DNA of 64,000 nt, from NCBI GenBank assembly GCA_035235625.1, contig CP141141.1, positions 22,813,968-22,877,967 of the forward strand, read 5' to 3'. The position numbers and the translations under genes are program-made. Numbering within the stretch: position 1 is the first letter of the stretch; the number at the start of each line of letters is the position of its first letter. Shown in pieces: positions 49,861 through 62,700 of the stretch. A model generated the notes under the pieces. That model saw only the letters and a program-made list of their open reading frames with translations, was not told the DNA's origin and made no database searches. The stretch comes from Saururus chinensis. Lineage: Eukaryota; Streptophyta; Magnoliopsida; Piperales; Saururaceae.

Positions 49861-50210
49861 GTGATATGAATGCATGATCTGAACTGTGTGATTAAGACAC
49901 TATTATGCAGGTTTATGTGATATGAATTCATGAATCATGTGATTGAGACACTATTATGCAGGTTTATGTGATATAAATGCATGAATCGTGTGGTTGAGAC
50001 ACTATTATGTAGATTTATGTGATATGAATGCATGAATCGTGTGATTGAGACACTATTATGCAGGTTTATGTGAAATAAATGTATGAATCGTGTGATTGAG
50101 ACACTATTATGCAGGTTTATGTGATATGAATGCATGAATTGTGTGATTGAGACACTATTATGTAGGTTTATATGATATGGTTGCATGATCAGAAAGTGTG
50201 TGAGAGACAC
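49861..50210 (+). repeat. 51-bp tandem array, about 6 copies
   Basis: Unit built from GTGATTGAGACACTATTATG, then CAGGTTTATGTGATATGAA and TGCATGAATC. Because 51 is a multiple of three, the minus strand shows an apparent 17-residue repeat protein at 50210-49935. This is a by-product, not a gene. Confidence 0.9.
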
Positions 50211-50982
50211 TTCTCATGCGGACTGTGTGTGATATTATGCTTGATTATGAATGAACAAGGATAATTACTTATGCAGGATGGATGCTAAGTCATGACATGC
50301 TTGTTTATTCCCTGACTTAATGTATGTGTTATATGCATGCTAGATCTTTTACCTATGGGTAAGTAGGGATTTAGTAAGGGGATGATCAGAAAAGGGTATA
50401 CCATGTCATTTATGAATTTGAATAGCCATGTTGTTATGTTGTGATGATCTTTCTAATTTTGATGCCGTAATCAAACCATTATTGAGTTTTGTACTCACCT
50501 CATTTTGTGTTTGTTTTGGGGTTGTACGGTGCGATGTACAGATGCGCAAGATACTTTATTCGAAGGACGATATGAGTACCCATGGGATTAGCTTCCGTCA
50601 CATTCTAATGACGTTTTACTTTATGATTTTCATCTTTTTGGATCTTGAGAACTCCATACGGTGGGTCATGTATGTTACTAGAGTTTATTTGTTATTGTTA
50701 GACGTCTCTGACCTTTTCAGACTTGAGTCATGTGTGGGCTCCAGAGATTGTGACGTGGGTTGTGTGTGAGGATGATTATGATGTTTATTTTATTATCCTT
50801 TTTATCCTTCTTACTCTTGCTTAAAGGACGTAAGGTGCGCAACTCCATAGTTGAAATGCTCGTAGGAGGGGCTAAGTCTTTCGCAAATTCGATAATTAGT
50901 TCAATTCTGTCGTCCCTGCGCACTGACCGGCCCTTGCATTGGGTTTGGCTCGGGTTGGGCGGAGCCGGGGCATGACAGATTG

Positions 50983-52122
50983 CCCCTAGTAAGCATCTAC
51001 CGATAGAAGCGGCACAGGGCCATGGAGGCGGCCCATGACCTTCTTGGACCGATCACCCACTCAACTTTCGTCTAGGAAATTGAGACCCACAACGTCAACT
51101 ATGAAGCACACACACACTCTCTCTCTTCCATGACTAGCATTTGTGTTGTGAACAGTGCATACTATAACAATTTTGGCCATAGCCGATGACTCCGGTATGG
51201 TTTTGTTTGAGTAGAAGTTGATAGAAAAAAAATGGTATAAGATGTCAGAGGTGAAGCCGACATCAATTCCCAATTCTGCTATTTCAAAAGATGGGTCGTG
51301 TTTTGCCTTCCATTCTCCAATTCTTAATACAAATCATCATCAACTCCATTTATTACTGGGTTTAAATCTTCATGTAGGCAATTCTTCTAGTAACCACATA
51401 GACTTAGGAATTCCAACCATAGACGTAAAATAGAGAATGGGACCATTAAACGAATCAGACTCATTTATGTAAAGATTCTTTTGCTGAGAACACATAAGCA
51501 GAGTCTAACAACCATGGATAGAAATATGGAAATCTACCGAATCTAAGTAACTTAGTCAGCAAAAACTGAACGCGCAAGAGAAAGGAATACATATCAACAA
51601 TGGGAGAACTCGTGCATAATAGAAAAAACTCAGGAATGACATGAATACCGGCATAAAGAGTATATGCCTAGCCGAACACCCATCTTGAAGATTTCTTTTC
51701 CCCAACTCCATCGCTTGTTAAGGAAAAACTCTTGGCAGCTCCTCATTTGCCCCCGAAAATCCCCCCTAATTATGCCTAAAACATACTTTTTATAAGTACA
51801 GGGATTAGGGTTCCTAATCCCCATAGAAATTGGGCAACCCTCCTCACTTAGGTAACGGGTCCACAAACCGACTTAAATGACCCAATTACACGTTTAAATC
51901 GAGTAGCCCTATACGATATTTTCAACTTCAAACAATCATATCTCCCACATTCGGACTTTGATTAGCGTGTTCTTGGTGGCCTTTCTAAGCTCTTTTGTCT
52001 ACTTTCTAACAACATAATTTTTAACCACAAATTCTATCTAGGGAGGAAGTGATTCTACTAAGAATGTCAATGGGTCAAATACCCTATTTTCCACAAAACC
52101 TAAGAAAATTCCGGATATTACA
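50983..52122 (-). mobile_element. Remnant of a minus-strand gypsy LTR, right part
   Basis: The minus strand starts TGTAATATCCGG at 52122, a gypsy LTR-type start. A TATA-like TACTTATAAAAAGTATG lies near 51790. It is interrupted at 50977 by the solo LTR. Confidence 0.4.
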
Positions 52123-52144
52123 ATTAAAAATTAATTATGCTTAT

Positions 52145-52335
52145 AAATTGTGCAGGTTATTTGGTAGCCATACTCGCCTGAGGCTTTGGCTAAGTTACTG
52201 TATAGAGAGAAGGGATGTATGACTATCTAGAATGTCGCTTATATATTTTGAGATTATAGAGATGCATGTGCCTAATCGTGTGATGCTCCAATTTAACTTG
52301 GCGCAAGATATTCCTCCTCATATGGTATAATTTAT
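52145..52335 (+). pseudogene. Plant mobile domain protein, 3' part
   Basis: Shifting between frames, the translation gives YSPEALAKLLYREKG, then IEMHVPNRVMLQFN-like text (WNVALIYFEIIEMH), then DIPPH. This corresponds to the conserved C-terminal ICF-IVEWH-P-RVLRQFG segment of plant mobile domains. It continues the gene broken at about 35150 and lies directly before the right terminal repeat. Confidence 0.65.
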
Positions 52336-52352
52336 CTATCAAATCACTCAAC

Positions 52353-52630
52353 AAGGCCAAAGGAGGTGATTTCGACCTTAAGAATTTCGTCCTTAGGAAG
52401 GACGAAATAAGCCCATATGGAAGAACTTGTTGTTTTGAAGGACAAAATCTTCTTCAAAAGGACGAAATCAACTTAAAAATAGATTTTGTCCTTATGAAGG
52501 ATGAAATTATAATATTTAAAAAAAAACTATGCAAGTACCTACGTGGCCAAAATAAACACTATTTTAGTAATTAATTTTTTCTTTTTACTATGTTAGTAAT
52601 ATTTTTTAATATTAATTATATAATTTTCTC
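52353..52630 (-). repeat. Right terminal inverted repeat of the MULE
   Basis: Inverse partner of 30532-30780. Holds two complete hairpin units of the GTCCTT-AAGGAC type (52384-52408 and 52482-52507) and two half units between them. Confidence 0.7.
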
Positions 52631-52760
52631 TATTTATTAGTAGTTAGCTTGTCTAGTTTTTCAATAAATATTTTCATCATAAAGACGCCTCAACGGAGGG
52701 AACATGGAGTATGGACAATATGGACTGTCCCGTTAGCCCATCAGTATGACTACTTAGTAC

Positions 52761-53432
52761 TAGGGGTGTTCACAGACATAAACGAACATGGACAGAAGGT
52801 TGTCCGTGTCTACCCTAGTCCAGATTATACTTTGTCCAAGTCCGTTCGCTACGGACACAGACGAACATGGATAAATATTTCAACACCTAAATTTTTATCC
52901 CAATTCAAATTTTTTAGAACTTTTATAGTATGTAAAAGTTGTCTTAACATGTTATATAAGTACTAGATCTATATTTTCAAGTTATCTAATACCAATGTAG
53001 TATATTAAGATTATCCTAACATGCTATATAAATTCTTGATTTATGTTTTCAAACTGTCCAGTACTTATGTAGCATGTTAGGACTATTTACATAAATACTG
53101 CATTCATGTTTTTAAGTTGTCATGTGCCTATGTAGCATGTTAGGACTGCCCTAAGATACTACATAGGAAATAATTTCTATTTTTTTCTGATAGTTAGTAA
53201 TAATTACTACTATATTTAAGGAAATATTAGGTAAAGTGGCGACGCAGACGTTCGCGGAAACGAAAAATGGTATGTCCGTGTCTGTAGCTCCTTATTAGTG
53301 CGGACAATAAAATTTTTTCTGTGACGGCGTCTATGTCCAGCCTAGATAAAAATAATGCCTATTTTATATAAAAATAGATATAAATACGGATAGAAATATG
53401 GACAAGCGGACGGACGTCCATGAACACCCCTA
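52761..53432. mobile_element. hAT-like MITE in the TEX10/IPI1 promoter
   Basis: Termini TAGGGGTGTTCA (52761-52772) and TGAACACCCCTA (53421-53432) are perfect 12-bp inverted repeats of a type typical of plant hAT-derived MITEs. Inner repeats around CGGACACAGACG are also inverted. No coding capacity. The 8-bp flanks do not match clearly. It ends 320 bp before the TEX10/IPI1-like start codon. Confidence 0.75.
52920..53165 (+). repeat. ~80-bp minisatellite, about 3 copies, inside the MITE
   Basis: Diverged units share TAGCATGTTAGGACT-like and TTTTCAAGTT-like blocks. Confidence 0.55.
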
Positions 53433-53752
53433 CGACGGACTAGCCATGGTCGAGTGTCTGACCCGAACCGCAGAAAAGAAAATGCAAAACCCTGGTGAAC
53501 CAACTCAAGCCTCTTCTTCAATCTTTGGCCGTTGGTCTCATAAAAACAGGAGGGAACTGGGAAAGCGGCTGTCGCAGAAACAGGGCGGTGGTCGCCGGCA
53601 AGCTTTCTTCCTCCTACTCGTCCGCCGCCGCCGCGTCTTCGTCCTCTAATACTTCCCTTCTCTCGAAGCTCTAGCTATACAAACTCTAATCACTTGCAGT
53701 CGCCTACTTCTTACTCTGTTTCATCGCCTGTACTTCGCTCTGTTGAGAAGCC
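53433..53752 (+). promoter_or_regulatory. Proximal promoter/5' UTR of TEX10/IPI1-like gene
   Basis: GC-richer than its surroundings, as expected near a plant gene start. The stretch up to the ATG is pyrimidine-rich. No clear TATA box. AAAACCCTGG near 53486 resembles, but does not match, the telo-box common in ribosome-biogenesis promoters. Confidence 0.4.
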
Positions 53753-56700
53753 ATGGTGCGCTCCAAACAACCCCAGAAGAAACAGAAGCGTGGCGTCGAT
53801 TTCGCCGTATTTCATCCTTCCTTCTCTCCCATCAAATTTCATATCTTTTTATTATTTTGCATTGCTATTTGCCAATGCAATCGAGTTTTGGTGCATTCAT
53901 GCAGAAAATTAAGCGGAAGATTGGCCGGAAGCTGCCGCCTTCGAAGAACATCACTGAAACCACCGTCAAGTCTAAAGGTGCAAAATTTCTGCACTTTTTC
54001 TTATAAAATTTGCCTATTTGGTTTTGTAAACCTTCTAAAAAAAATAATTTTGATGTGTGGTTGTTCATGTATAAGTTATTGATTGGTCAACTGAACAATG
54101 TGCAGCTATTGTTCTCCCGGAGCAGAGTGTAGCTTCGAACAAGGAGGGGTTGGCTGTGAGCGGGAAGGGGCTGACGCTGAAGGAGCTTCTCCAGCAAACT
54201 TCCCATCACAACGCCAAAATTCGCCGAGGTAATTTTTTTCGTTTCTTTTACTGGTTGTAAACATTTAATCTGAACTTCTTTATATAAATTTGACGTGGAA
54301 GAATGACTTGCTGCTGGGGATCATTCTGTGACTGCTGTTGCTGTGACTATCCGGGGGAGCAATCTCTATCTTGAATTTACCTTTGTCGGAGTACATTTAT
54401 CATCTTCTACATTATCATCATTATATTCATCACCTTAACCCAATTGTATGTGGTGGAATCACGTTCCTAGTCTTCCGCTTTATTGGAAACCATTTGAACT
54501 TCCAAAGCAAACTGCTAACTTCTACTAAGGGGTCTCCACAAGCCACTGCTAGAGTGTTAAGATCCAACAGTTAATGGATTTAACTTGATGCATTTGTCAG
54601 GCTGAGAGTTTTTGGCTTATTACTTTAGCCTTTAAATTGGTGTTTGAGCCAAACTATCCTGAAGGGTTTGACCAATGGTGGGGAAAACCTAGACCATCGA
54701 TAGAGCCGTCGTGCTGTAGAGTGAAAGCCATTGGAGTGCAACTATAACAAAGAGTGGAGGGGGCTACCTAAAAAATACAACCTAGAGGTGGAACAAACTA
54801 CCTGATGAAGCCAGAGTAACTACAACTGATAGAGTAGGCCTGTAGAGCATGATTATGCATGAGGTCGTGGGACTGAACTTGACATGTTCCATTTGTCTTT
54901 TGGCTTCTGGCGTATTGGTTAATTTTGTAACATAAAGTTCATTTTAATCAATAAAACTGAAATGAGTCAGTACAAACAGTGCAAATCTTTGTTGGTAAAA
55001 AATCGAAGAGTACCAATGTAGGCAGATTTTGCTTTCTTGGACTACCAAATTGATGCTTATTTGACAGTTATTAGATTGGTAAATGTCTATGATGTATTCC
55101 AGACGAACAGAAATATGATCTTTCCTAAAGGGTTTAGCTGAGTTCTGCTATTTTCCTATTTAACTCCTTTCTTAAAGGTTCTCACATGAATCTGCAGCTC
55201 TTACACATTTGTTGAATTGTCATTCTTATGGGTGCACTCTCTACCTTTTTTAAAGGTCAATGTTCTTTTTGTCTGGGAAAAATTGAAAACCTTTAAAAAT
55301 CTTAAATGATCTTTAAATTATTTGTACAATATTTTTCTTGTATATAAAGTATATTCTTTAAGTTTAGTAGCAGAGAACTGGAATTGATCCTGTGGTATTT
55401 GCTCTAGATGCACTGAATGGTGTTAAGGATCTTATCCTTAAATATCCATCAGAACTAAAGTTGCACAAGCTTGTGATCATAGAAAAGCTGCGTGAACGTA
55501 TTAGTGATGATGACAAAACTGTTCGTGAAGCATTGTATAATCTGCTGAAAACAATCATTTTCCCTACCTTCAAAGAGGTAAATGTTTTCCTTTCCTGTTT
55601 GAAGTCATTGTGTAAAGTCTTATAACATGGCTTGCAAATGTACATTTTAGGTTACTGATGATTGAAGATGTTATTTTCCCTGATTTGTTCTTAAAACAAG
55701 TGTTGTTAGTTTGTTAGGATTGTGTAGAATGTGGTTTTCCGTTGAGTTGGTGAATCTTAACACATACTAGCTGATCTGTGTAGCGGATTCTCATTAGTTA
55801 AGTGTGTAAATCCAATAAATAAAATTTTTATGTATCCTTCTAATACAACATTTCACTGTAATGCTATTTCCCTGCATAGATTATTCAAAGTGGGGACTGA
55901 TGTTACCTTCGTCTATGCTGGTGGCTTCATCCTCCACTCTATTTACTTGAGTATGTATTTATACAACAGTTAAATTCACTTCAGGTGCATAAACTTGATT
56001 CATTTAATGTGAATACTTATTTGAATTGTTCTGGTGCGTATGTAAGAAGCAATGGGCAACTTGATCAGTTGTAGACAATGCAGGCCAAATTTGCCCCGTG
56101 GGCATCATATAAACAAGAGTACAATTAAGATTTCTAAAACCAAGCTGGTGATCAAAATGGAAGATTGTTGGTTGGAGATAGGGTAAATTTAGTATTAACC
56201 AGGGGTTGGATTGGTTTATTTTGGTATTGGTTAGTTTTTACTGAAGATAAAAATTGGTGAAGAAGCTTCTTGGACTAAAGATTAACACACACACACACAC
56301 ACACAAGGATAGTTGCATTCAGAATGAAAGCTGAAGGAAGGCAGGGCAAGCCTTTTGGTGGCTGCCTAGTTATTTGAATAATGGAGCGAGGACTCCACGT
56401 GAGGTCGTCTCTTAGGATATGGATTATTTCAGAATAGGCAAAGGTGGATTTCATTCATTGGAGGAGTTTGAAATTGAATTAGAACATGTCTAAAGTTCTG
56501 GACTTTTAGGTTGCCTGGAGAGGGTGGTGAAATAGACTATTAGTTTTGTGCCGGCCAACCCAGTTTCCTGCTGGACATACGTTGGCTAGGAAAATGGTGG
56601 TTTGAGAATTTACTCCACCAGGAGTTTATCTGCCATTGAGAAAGATGTCGTTGCCTGCAACTTCCAATGGTCCAACTGGATATGGTATTGGCATAACATA

Positions 56701-59700
56701 ACAATCAAAGTTCACATATTATATGAACGTACATGAATAGGATTATATTAGAACAGTTTAGAAGAAACATTGCAAATAATGGTAATGAAGTTAATCTTTT
56801 TGGCGTGTGAGTCCATAAAGTCTATAGTTTAGCAGTTCATTTGTGAACTAGTTTAACTATAAACTGGCCATTCATTCTGGCCAAATTATTGGAGTATCAG
56901 TCTTATTATATGTTTGTGTGTTTTATTTTGTGAGAGATTGCTCAAGAACTTCGGCAACACCAAGGCTTGTTCACAACAGCTTGGGCTCACCCTTTCCCCG
57001 CTTCCCCTGTTCCCAACAGTGGTATTAGAGCCCTAGGTTCTGAGGTGGATGCCACTGAACAAAGGAATGCCCTTTGCTGCTGTTATGACTCTGAAGAGAT
57101 TGAGAAGAGAAGATGGATTTGAAAGGGAGGTTGAGAGGAAGATCGAAGAAGGGAACGTGGGAGAGTAAGGGAGTCGGGGAGAGAGAAGGTTGAGATTAGG
57201 GCAAAATAGCTCTTGATTAAGTCGTGATTACAAATTAGACTCCTAAATAGGCTAGCCTAATCCACTTGAGTACATAAGAAAACCTATCTCACTACATAGG
57301 CATTAACATAACTAATTCTGATTAAAACCAACACTAATCCTACGAAAATTCACTAACTACCCTAACTAACACATTATTAAGGGTCATAATACCCCACCAC
57401 CCTTGAAATACGACTTGTCCTCAAGGCGTCCTATTAGTGAACTGACCAAAGAAATCATCTTCAAGAACCCAGGTGGCATCTTCTAAAGGCTGATCTCGCC
57501 ATGCAACAAGGACTTCAGTAACAATGCGAGCCTTTTGGCAAATGCGGCGAGTATCCTGAATAGAAGCTGGGAACAAGGCTGGTGGTGCATCTGAAAGTGG
57601 TGGAGGCGGCAGACTGGAAGGAGGAATAGTAGCTGCCCCCCCCATGAACTGACGAAGACGGGAGACATGGAATACTGGATGAAAGCGGGCAGTAGACGGT
57701 AACTGAAGCTTATAAGCCACGTTGCCCACCTTTCCAACAACCAAGTAGGGACCATGGAAACGAGGGAGGAGTTTATTATGGTTGGATGAACGGACCAGAC
57801 ATATGACGATAAGGCTGAAGCCGAACATACACCCAATCACCAACAACAAACTCCCTTTCTGTTCGGTGTCGGTTATAAATCTGTTTCATCCGGTTCTGGG
57901 CAGCCTTGAGATTACGCTTGAGGTGATGAAGGGCTTCATCCCGCTCCTGTAGGGACTGATCAACGGCTTCCACAAGCGAATGATGTGGCACATAGGAGTG
58001 AATGGTGGGGGGAGGCCACCCATATACAACCTGAAATAGTGTCATGCCAATTGCGAAATGGTAAGCTGTGTTGTATGACCATTCAGCCCATGGGAGAAGT
58101 GCAAGCCAGCGGCGGGGATGATCACCTATAAAACAGCGCAAATACTGCTCAAGGCAGTGATTAAGGACCTCCGTTTGACCATCTATTTGAGGATGATATG
58201 CCGTGCTCATCTTTAAAGTAGTGCCTTGTAACTCAAAGAAGCTGCTTCAAAATTTTGACATGAAAACTGGGTCATGATATGAGACGATAGAATGTGGCAT
58301 GCCATGTAGTTTGGCAATATCCCGTACAAAAACCTCGGCTACCTGGCTGTTAGTGTAAGGGTGTCCCAATGGAGAGAAATGGGCATACTTTGATCAATGA
58401 TCAATGATGACAAAGATAACATTCTTGCCTTGTATCAAGGGTAAACCCTCTATGAAGTCTATGGAAATATCCTCCCAAACATTCTCTAGAATAGGCAGAG
58501 GCTGGAGCAATCCTGCGGGTGAAGAAGTGAGTGGCTTTGCTCGTTGGCAGACATCACAAGAGGCAACAAAATCATGGACATCCTTGTTGAGATCTTGCCA
58601 ATGATAGCTCTGAGAAATCCTCTTGTAGGTTCGAAATTGGCCTTCGTGGCCTGCGATAGAAAAAGAGTGGAAGTGATGGAGGAGTTGTTGCCGCGGCTAG
58701 GAAATAGGTGGAACCCACAAGCGGTCATGCCATAGGAGTAAGTCACCCTGCAACATAAAAGGAGGTGAGCACAGTGGATTAGCACGTAGGCGGGAGATGA
58801 GTGTGGCACTCTCGGTGTATGTTCATAGGAACTAATCAAATCAGCCAAGAAGGGAAAAGTCGGCATGGTCAATGTGGCAAGGCAAGAATTTTCTGACTGG
58901 CAGGACAATGCATCTGCAGCTTGGTTGTCACTGCCTTTTTTATAAATCAAGTCGTAGTTATACTCGAGGAGTTTAGAAACCCATCTTTGATGAGAGGGAG
59001 TTGCCACTTGCTGATCCAAAAAATATCGCAGGCTGTGATGGTCTGCCCAGATTAAAATATTTTGACCCAAGAGATAGGGCCTCCACTTTGTAATGGCATG
59101 GACAATGGCTAGCATCTCTAATTCATAAGTAGAGAGCTGTGAAGTTCTCCTTGAGATGGCCTTAGAAAAATAAGCAATGGGACGTCCATTCTGCATAAGT
59201 ACCGCACCCAGTCAATGTGAAGAGACATCACTGTCAACCACAAAAGGCTGAGAAAAATCGGGTAAGGCAAGCACTGGAGGTGAGGACATGGCTTTTTTAA
59301 AAGCATCAAAAGATGTCTGACCCTCTGAACTCCATTGAAATGCCCCCTTTTTGAGAAGTGTTGTGAGAGGTTTCGCCAATGTTTTATAATTCTTGATAAA
59401 TCGCATGTAATATCCAGTCAATCCCAAGAACCCCTGGAGTGCATGAACAATAGATGGAGTTGGCCAATTTGTAATGGCCTCAATCTTAGAGGGATCTGTA
59501 GACACCCCGGTAGCTGAGATGACATGCCCTAGGTAGTCCACCTGCGGCAATTCAAAAGTACATTTTGACTTTTTAAGAAACATTCATGGCTGAGTAAAGT
59601 AGAAAATACCGCCCGAATATGCTCAAGATGTTCCGACCAAGAACGGTTGTAGATTAGAATATCATCAAAAAAGACCAGAACAAATTGCCGTAAAAATGGC

Positions 59701-62700
59701 TAAAATATATCATTCATTAAACTCTGAAAGGTAGATGGGGCATTCGACAAACCAAAAGGCATGACCAGGAATTTATAGTGGCTGTCATGTGTCCGGAAAG
59801 CAGTCTTGTGAATGTCAGCTGGATGCACTCAAATTTGGTGGTACCCCGAGCGCAAATCCATCTTGGTGAAGACAATTGCCCCCACCAATTCATCCAAAAG
59901 TTCTTCTATCACTGGAATGGGGTATTTATCTTTAATGGTTATGGCATTGAGAGCACGGTAATCCACGCAGAAATGCCAAGAGCCATCTTTTTTGCAAACC
60001 AGGAGTACTGGAGAAGAAAATTGACTAGTGCTGGGGCGAGCAAGTCGGAAGTGAGCATCTCTTGGACCAACCTCTCAATCTCATCTTTTTGCACCTGAGG
60101 ATATCGATAAGGGCGAACATTTGTTGGCGGGCACCCCGGATGAATATGGATACGGTGATCATGAAGGCGAGGTGGAGGTAAGGTGGATGGCTCTTGAAAA
60201 ATCTTGTCATATTCGGCTAGCAATGAAGCAAGATCCACTGGAAGACTAGCGGACTTTAGTGGCCGGTCCGCGCACAACTGAAGTAACAAACCCTGGGCAG
60301 TAAATTTAAAAAGAGAATCCACGGGCTGAGCCGAATGAAGAGTACCTGGTTGTTGCCCACATAATTGAACCTGTGTACCCCCCCATGGAGAAAATCCATA
60401 TGCAGCTGTTTAAAATCCCAAGTAATAGGCCTAAGATCCCGCAATCACTGTACCCCAAGCACAATATCAGCTCCCTTGGTAGGAAGCAAGAACATATCAA
60501 CATGGAAGGTATGACCTTGGATCACCAAAGGAATGGAGGGGCAGACTCACCTGCTCTGCAGGTATTGCCCGTTGCCGATGAGTACATCAAAGGAGGTGGA
60601 CGGCTGAATGGAGCACCCCACCTTGCGAGCCACCTGGCCATTAATGAAGTTATGAGTGTTTCCGCTATCAATGAGAATAGAGACAACCTGTTGCTTGATG
60701 TACCCATCCACTCGAAATGTACGGGGTTCATAGGATCCGTTGAAGGCATGCATGGAAATCTCGGGAACACCCTCTTGCTCCTCACATGGGAAATTATCAA
60801 CTGTGTCCATGTTTTCTTCCATTATCAAAATAGAGCCCCAACGCTTGAATTTATGACTAGGCACAAAATGCTCATCATAATTAAAACAGAGACCGCGGGA
60901 GCGGCGGTCCTCCATTTGAGTATGGGTAAGGCGCATCACTGGTTCAAAGGTTGGCGGTGTAGAAGTAGGACTAGGCTGGACCACTGGTAGAGCACGGTTG
61001 CCCCTACGGAGACACTCCTCCTAGATACGAGGGAGACGGATCGCCTGACGCAGGTTGGCTGGCTCAAATTGCCGGACTTCAGCCTGGATGTCCTCTCGTA
61101 GCCCACTCAGAAATTTAGAAAGGAGGGTTGAAGGTATCCAATCAACACGGGTTGCCTGAACTATGCAAAATCTATCTGGTAGGCATGGATCGAAGAGGTC
61201 CGACGGAGGTTATGCAAACGGGAGTTAAAGTCCTCATACTCATTTGGACCAAAGCAAGCGCACAGTTCGGTTACTAGATATTCCCATGTAATAGAGCCCT
61301 CTTGTCGCTTGAGTTGTTAAAGCCACACTAAGGCATCCCCCTTAAGGTGGAAAGAAGCTAGAAGTACCTGCTGATATGGGTGAGTTCCTTGGTATGTGAA
61401 GAAATGCTCCGCTCGTGAAACCCACTCACTAGGGTTATCCTCTCCTGAATACTCTAGAAAATTAAGGCGTATTGTGCTCGCCTTAGGGGTCGGTCCATAT
61501 ACTCCTCCATCCACTGCTTCATCCAAATGGATATCATTATCATGCCACTGAAGAATTGGGCTGGTTCATTGCCTACTACTGACGCGGATGGTGCGCGACT
61601 TGGCCCAGCGGCGGTTGCCAGGACCCTCCCGTCACTGGTGGAGGAAGGCGGAAAAGTGGAGGGTGCATAGCGGCCTGTTCCCTGGGGAAACAGTGAAGCA
61701 GGGGGTCGCTGGAGGATCCCCTTGCCATGGGGGCGGGCTGCCGTTAACGGAAAATGTGTGACCGAAGGTGGGGCGGATGTCAAACCCGCTGTGAAAGCGA
61801 CCAAACAAGCTGCCTGGTCCTTTCGGATTTGGTCAAGGGTAGCTTGTTGGCGGTCCGCGGATGATCAAAGTTCGGTCTTCAATTCGTGGAGAAAAACACG
61901 TTGGGTCTCTGCTGTTTGAATCTGAAGGGTGGAGAGTGTGGCCAGAACATGGTCCCAGCCACTGGGTGGCTGGCCTACGACGGCAGATGGATGGGTGGAT
62001 GCGACCGGTACAGTTTCCGCCGGCGCATCTGGAAGCGGACAGGCGGTTGCGAATGGGAGGGCGGCATCGACAGTTTGGTGAACTGTGGGTAGCGCTGGTT
62101 CCACACCAGCATTTTCCTGGCCGGCGACCTGATTTCTCCTCTCGTAGACCCTGCCATTTGCCATGGAGAAAAGGCCAGAGGAAGGATCGGACGCTTTGAT
62201 ACCAAATTGTTATGACTGAGAAGAGAAGATGGATTTGAAAGGGAGGTTGAGAGGAAGATAGAATAAGGGAACATCGGAGAGAAAGGGAGAGTCGGGGAGA
62301 GAGAAAGTTGAGATTAGGGCAAAATAACTCTTGATTAAGTCGTGATTACAAATTTGACGCCTAAATAGGCTAGCCTAACCCACTTGAGTACATAAGAAAT
62401 CATTAACATAACTAATTCTGATTAAAACCGAAACTAATCCTAAGACAATTCACTAACTGCCCTAACTAACACATTATTAAGGGTCATAATAGTTGCCGAG
62501 TTATTTAACCTCGAGTTATTAGGGCATCCTGTTTTTAACAATATCTTGATTCATATTGATGTTTTAATTTGTTGATCTTAGAGAGCAAGCTTACGTGTAC
62601 ATGTCTTAGAAATTCCATAAATTTTGCCAGTTTTTTCATATGAGAAAAGTGTGAAATTTTGATCACATACGTGCTATATACTATAAGAGCAATCGTTCAG

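Larger units (their letters stand above)
47349..50977 (+). mobile_element. Solo Tekay-type LTR (3.63 kb)
   Basis: Runs TGTAAGAACTC to GGGGCATGACA and is flanked by GATTA (47344-47348) and GATTG (50978-50982), a 5-bp duplication with one change. TATA-like CTATAAAAGGAAAG near 47760. It shares its ends, its layout and the motif cluster (about 680 bp after the TATA-like box) with the 17374-20646 LTR, but in opposite orientation. No internal region remains. Confidence 0.75.
30532..52630 (+). mobile_element. Composite Mutator-like element (MULE) with transposase and plant mobile domain
   Basis: Inverted ends GGGAAAATTATATAA (30532 onward) and GAGAAAATTATATAA (reverse complement ending at 52630) continue as diverged terminal repeats of 250-280 bp. 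The flanks are TATTTATTG (30523-30531) and TATTTATTA (52631-52639), a 9-bp duplication with 8/9 identity; 9 bp is the length expected for Mutator elements. Plus-strand remnants of a MuDR-type transposase N-terminus (32138-33404) and of a plant mobile domain protein (33804-35150, resuming at 52145-52335) belong to it. About 17 kb of later retrotransposon DNA separates the two halves of the mobile-domain gene. Confidence 0.75.
57081..62491 (-). mobile_element. Gypsy (Reina/CRM-like) element nested in copia 3
   Basis: 5.4 kb, LTRs 57081-57391 and 62208-62491 (TGTTATGAC to GGGTCATAATA). The flanks GCTGC (57076-57080) and GTTGC (62492-62496) fit a 5-bp duplication with one change. The primer-binding site TTGGTATCAAAGC (minus strand, beside 62208) fits initiator tRNA-Met. 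The right LTR lacks about 27 bp present in the left one. Domain order and size match the 36576-41899 element, and the proteins are related, but the LTRs are different. Confidence 0.9.

Noticed and set aside
49935-50210. Apparent 91-residue protein made of 17-residue repeats (minus strand)
   Set aside because: It is a translation of the 51-bp DNA tandem array inside an LTR; no start context, no homologous family.
53486-53495. Telo-box in the TEX10/IPI1-like promoter
   Set aside because: AAAACCCTGG differs from the AAACCCTA consensus.
60373-60990. 205-codon plus-strand frame
   Set aside because: Antisense to gypsy protease and linker; no domain of its own.
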